From the NCBI RefSeq assembly GCF_041927875.1, contig NZ_JBHFHN010000007.1: a DNA stretch of 64,000 bases. The stretch is one strand, 5' to 3'. This DNA comes from Paracoccus sp041927875 (GTDB lineage: Bacteria > Pseudomonadota > Alphaproteobacteria > Rhodobacterales > Rhodobacteraceae). Made by a program: the position numbers and the translations under genes. Positions within the stretch are counted from its first letter, which is position 1. The number at the start of each line of letters is the position of its first letter. The notes beneath the pieces are model-generated. The model did no database searches. It was not told where the DNA came from and saw only the letters and a list, made by a program, of their open reading frames with translations. Below, in pieces: positions 62,330 through 64,000 of this stretch.

Positions 62330-63538
62330 ATGACCATCCGCATGACCATCCTGGCCTCGACCGCGCTGATCGCGCTGGCGGGGGCGGCACAGGCTGCCGA
62401 GGAGCTGCATATCATCAACTGCGGCGCCGATACCGAGGGACAGGCCCCCGTGCAGGCCGAACATATCAAGGAATGGGAGGCCGCGAATGCCGGCTATAGC
62501 GTCCGGGTCGAGTTCCTGCCCTGGGAGCAATGCCAGGAAAAAGCCCTGACGCTGGCCGCCGCGGGCACGCCGCCGGCTGCGGCCTATATGGGCAGCCGGG
62601 TGCTGAAGCAACTGGCCGCCGCCGAGCAGATCCTGCCGTTCCAGATGTCGGACGAGGAAATGGCCACCTATGAACCCTCGGTCATCGCCACCGCGCAGTT
62701 CGACGGCCAGGTCTGGGGCCTGCCGCGCGCGTTTTCGACCAAGGCGCTTTACTGGAACAAGGATCTGTTCGCCCAGGCCGGGCTGGACATGCCGAACGGC
62801 CCGACCACCTTTGACGAGTTGCTGACCGCCGCGCGCGCGATCACCGAAAAGACCGGGGCCAAGGGCTTTGGGATGCCCGCCGCCGACATGGACAACACCT
62901 TCCATGAGTTCCTGAACTTCCTCTATTCCAACGGCGGTCAGGTGGTCGATGCCGAGGGCAAGGTGGCCTTCGACAGCCCCAACAATGTCGAGACGCTGAA
63001 GTTCTATCAGGAGCTGGCGAAATACGCCCAGCCCGGCCCGATCGCCTATGATCGCGGCAAGCTGGAACCGCTGTTCAAAGAGGGTCAGGTGGCGATGTAT
63101 ACCTCGGGCGCCTGGGGCCGGACCAAGGCCGAGGGCGTGAACTTCGGCGTGGCCCCGATCCCCGCCGGGCCGCAGGGCCAGCATTCGACGCTGCTGATCA
63201 CCGACAGCCTGGTGGTGTTCAAGGGCACCGGCAAGGAGGAGGCGACCACCAGCCTGGTCAAGTTCCTGACCGCGCCCAACCGTCAGGCGGCCTTCGACAA
63301 GGCCGGCGGCTGGACCCCGATCCGCCAGGGCGAGGGCGCGCAGGCGCTGATCGCGGAAGACCCGAACTGGAAGCCCTTCATCGAAGCCGTGCCCGCCGGT
63401 GGTCCCGAGCCGCTGATGCAGGATTACGTCGCCATGCAGGATGCCGCCATCGACGGGATCCAGGCGCTGATCGAGGGTGAGATCACCCCCGAGGAGGCCG
63501 CCAAGCAGATCCAGGACGGCCTGACCGCGCTGAACTGA
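62330..63538 (+). CDS. Sugar ABC transporter substrate-binding protein
   Basis: 402 residues of family 1 binding proteins. Signal peptide MTIRMTILASTALIALAG with cleavage after AQA (residue 22). Blocks PRAFSTKALYWNKDLFAQAG and VAMYTSGAWGRTKAEG are typical. Together with the two permeases and the ATPase it imports a sugar, here probably an N-acetylhexosamine or oligosaccharide judged only by the neighbouring aga genes. Confidence 0.9.
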   Translation: MTIRMTILASTALIALAGAAQAAEELHIINCGADTEGQAPVQAEHIKEWEAANAGYSVRVEFLPWEQCQEKALTLAAAGTPPAAAYMGSRVLKQLAAAEQILPFQMSDEEMATYEPSVIATAQFDGQVWGLPRAFSTKALYWNKDLFAQAGLDMPNGPTTFDELLTAARAITEKTGAKGFGMPAADMDNTFHEFLNFLYSNGGQVVDAEGKVAFDSPNNVETLKFYQELAKYAQPGPIAYDRGKLEPLFKEGQVAMYTSGAWGRTKAEGVNFGVAPIPAGPQGQHSTLLITDSLVVFKGTGKEEATTSLVKFLTAPNRQAAFDKAGGWTPIRQGEGAQALIAEDPNWKPFIEAVPAGGPEPLMQDYVAMQDAAIDGIQALIEGEITPEEAAKQIQDGLTALN

Positions 63539-63545
63539 CACCCCA

Positions 63546-63577
63546 GGCGCGGGCCGGGATCGGCCCCGGCCCGCGCC
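63546..63577 (+). promoter_or_regulatory. Intercistronic hairpin after the binding-protein gene
   Basis: GGCGCGGGCCGGG at 63546-63558 pairs perfectly with CCCGGCCCGCGCC at 63565-63577, without a T-tract. Same position as the hairpins at 5601 and 21474. Confidence 0.55.
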
Positions 63578-63601
63578 ATCACCCGCAGCGAAAGGACCAT
63601 G

Positions 63602-63998
63602 ATGGGACAGGTGCAACTGACCGGCGTCACCAAGGATTACGGCGCCGCCCGCGTCATCCACCCCACCGACCTGACGATCCCCGAAGGTGAGTTCGTGGTG
63701 TTCGTCGGCCCCTCGGGTTGCGGCAAATCCACCATGCTGCGCATGATCGCCGGGCTGGAAAGCATCTCGGCGGGCGAGATCCGCATCGACGGCAAACGGG
63801 TGAATGACCTGCCCCCGGTCGACCGCGGCATTGCCATGGTGTTCCAATCCTATGCGCTTTACCCGCATATGAGCGTCTTTGAAAACATTGCCTTTCCGCT
63901 GCGCGTCGCCCGTCTGCCGCAGGCCGAGGTGACCGCCCGCGTCCGGCGCGCGGCCGAGGTGCTGAAGCTGGAAAATCGCCTTGAGCATCGCCCCGGCG
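63602..63998 (+). CDS. Sugar ABC transporter ATP-binding protein, C-terminal part outside window
   Basis: About 132 codons before the window ends. Walker A GPSGCGKSTM near residues 37-46 and the Q loop VFQSYALYPHMS mark a MalK/UgpC-type ATPase very similar to AglK. Two adjacent ATGs (63599 and 63602); AAAGGA favours the second. The open frame continues past 64000. Confidence 0.9.
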   Translation, partial: MGQVQLTGVTKDYGAARVIHPTDLTIPEGEFVVFVGPSGCGKSTMLRMIAGLESISAGEIRIDGKRVNDLPPVDRGIAMVFQSYALYPHMSVFENIAFPLRVARLPQAEVTARVRRAAEVLKLENRLEHRPG

Positions 63999-64000
63999 CG

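Overview
The window reads as chromosomal DNA from a GC-rich alphaproteobacterium of the Rhodobacteraceae, most likely Paracoccus or a close relative. The basis is family knowledge, not a database search: an aglR/aglEFGAK sugar locus, dctSR divergent from dctPQM as known from Rhodobacter capsulatus, a suf operon headed by an IscR without the usual cysteine cluster, and a DUF4177 gene of the type common in this family. The left and right edges cut an MttB-family methyltransferase gene and a sugar ABC ATPase gene.

Layout. 1-683: partial MttB-like gene. 773-7004 (minus): alpha-glucoside uptake and hydrolysis operon aglE-F-G-A-K. 7268-10577 (plus): divergent aglR, GH1 beta-glucosidase and glucokinase; two near-identical palindromes in the shared promoter look like AglR operators. 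10740-15865 (plus): chemotaxis operon STAS-cheY-cheA-cheW-cheR-cheY-unknown, with no cheB and no receptor. 16548-20338 (minus) and 20469-23611 (plus): C4-dicarboxylate sensor/regulator dctS-dctR facing the TRAP transporter dctP-dctQ-dctM. 24718-26783 (minus): clpP and clpX. 27032-28750 (minus): BCCT osmolyte transporter. 29040-31664: hisB, hisH, a DUF2147 gene on the other strand, and hisA. 31673-33943: EnvZ-like kinase and a metallo-hydrolase. 33953-39435: two divergent Hint-domain proteins, one carrying a large RTX array. 39572-39648: tRNA-Arg(CCG). 39686-48084 (minus): iscR-cysteine desulfurase-sufB-FkbM methyltransferase-sufC-sufD-two membrane proteins-sufS. 48299-50424 (plus): alpha/beta hydrolase, acidic secreted protein, HD phosphohydrolase. 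51384-63998: amino-sugar locus in two divergent operons (regulator-agaS-ROK kinase-kbaZ/gatZ-nagA-M81, and cutC-oxidoreductase-ABC transporter).

The most unusual signals surround dctR. The sensor kinase DctS has a C-terminal extension of about 400 residues, most of it encoded by 21 tandem in-frame units of 45 bp (17232-18176). On the other side of dctR lies a degenerate array with a 29-bp period and a roughly 10-bp core resembling GATCTGNYGA (about 16197-16546). Other notable items are the Hint/RTX paralogue pair, which differs by a clean RTX insertion; a regulator joining an RpiR-type DNA-binding domain to a DeoR-type sensor domain; the missing cheB; and a 378-bp-spaced direct repeat in the gene-free stretch 50425-51383. 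The three complete transporter operons each have a GC-rich hairpin immediately after the binding-protein gene.

Most long open frames antisense to these genes are composition shadows and are left out. Gene-free stretches longer than 300 bp are 15866-16547, 23612-24717, 35078-35730 and 50425-51383; each is described.
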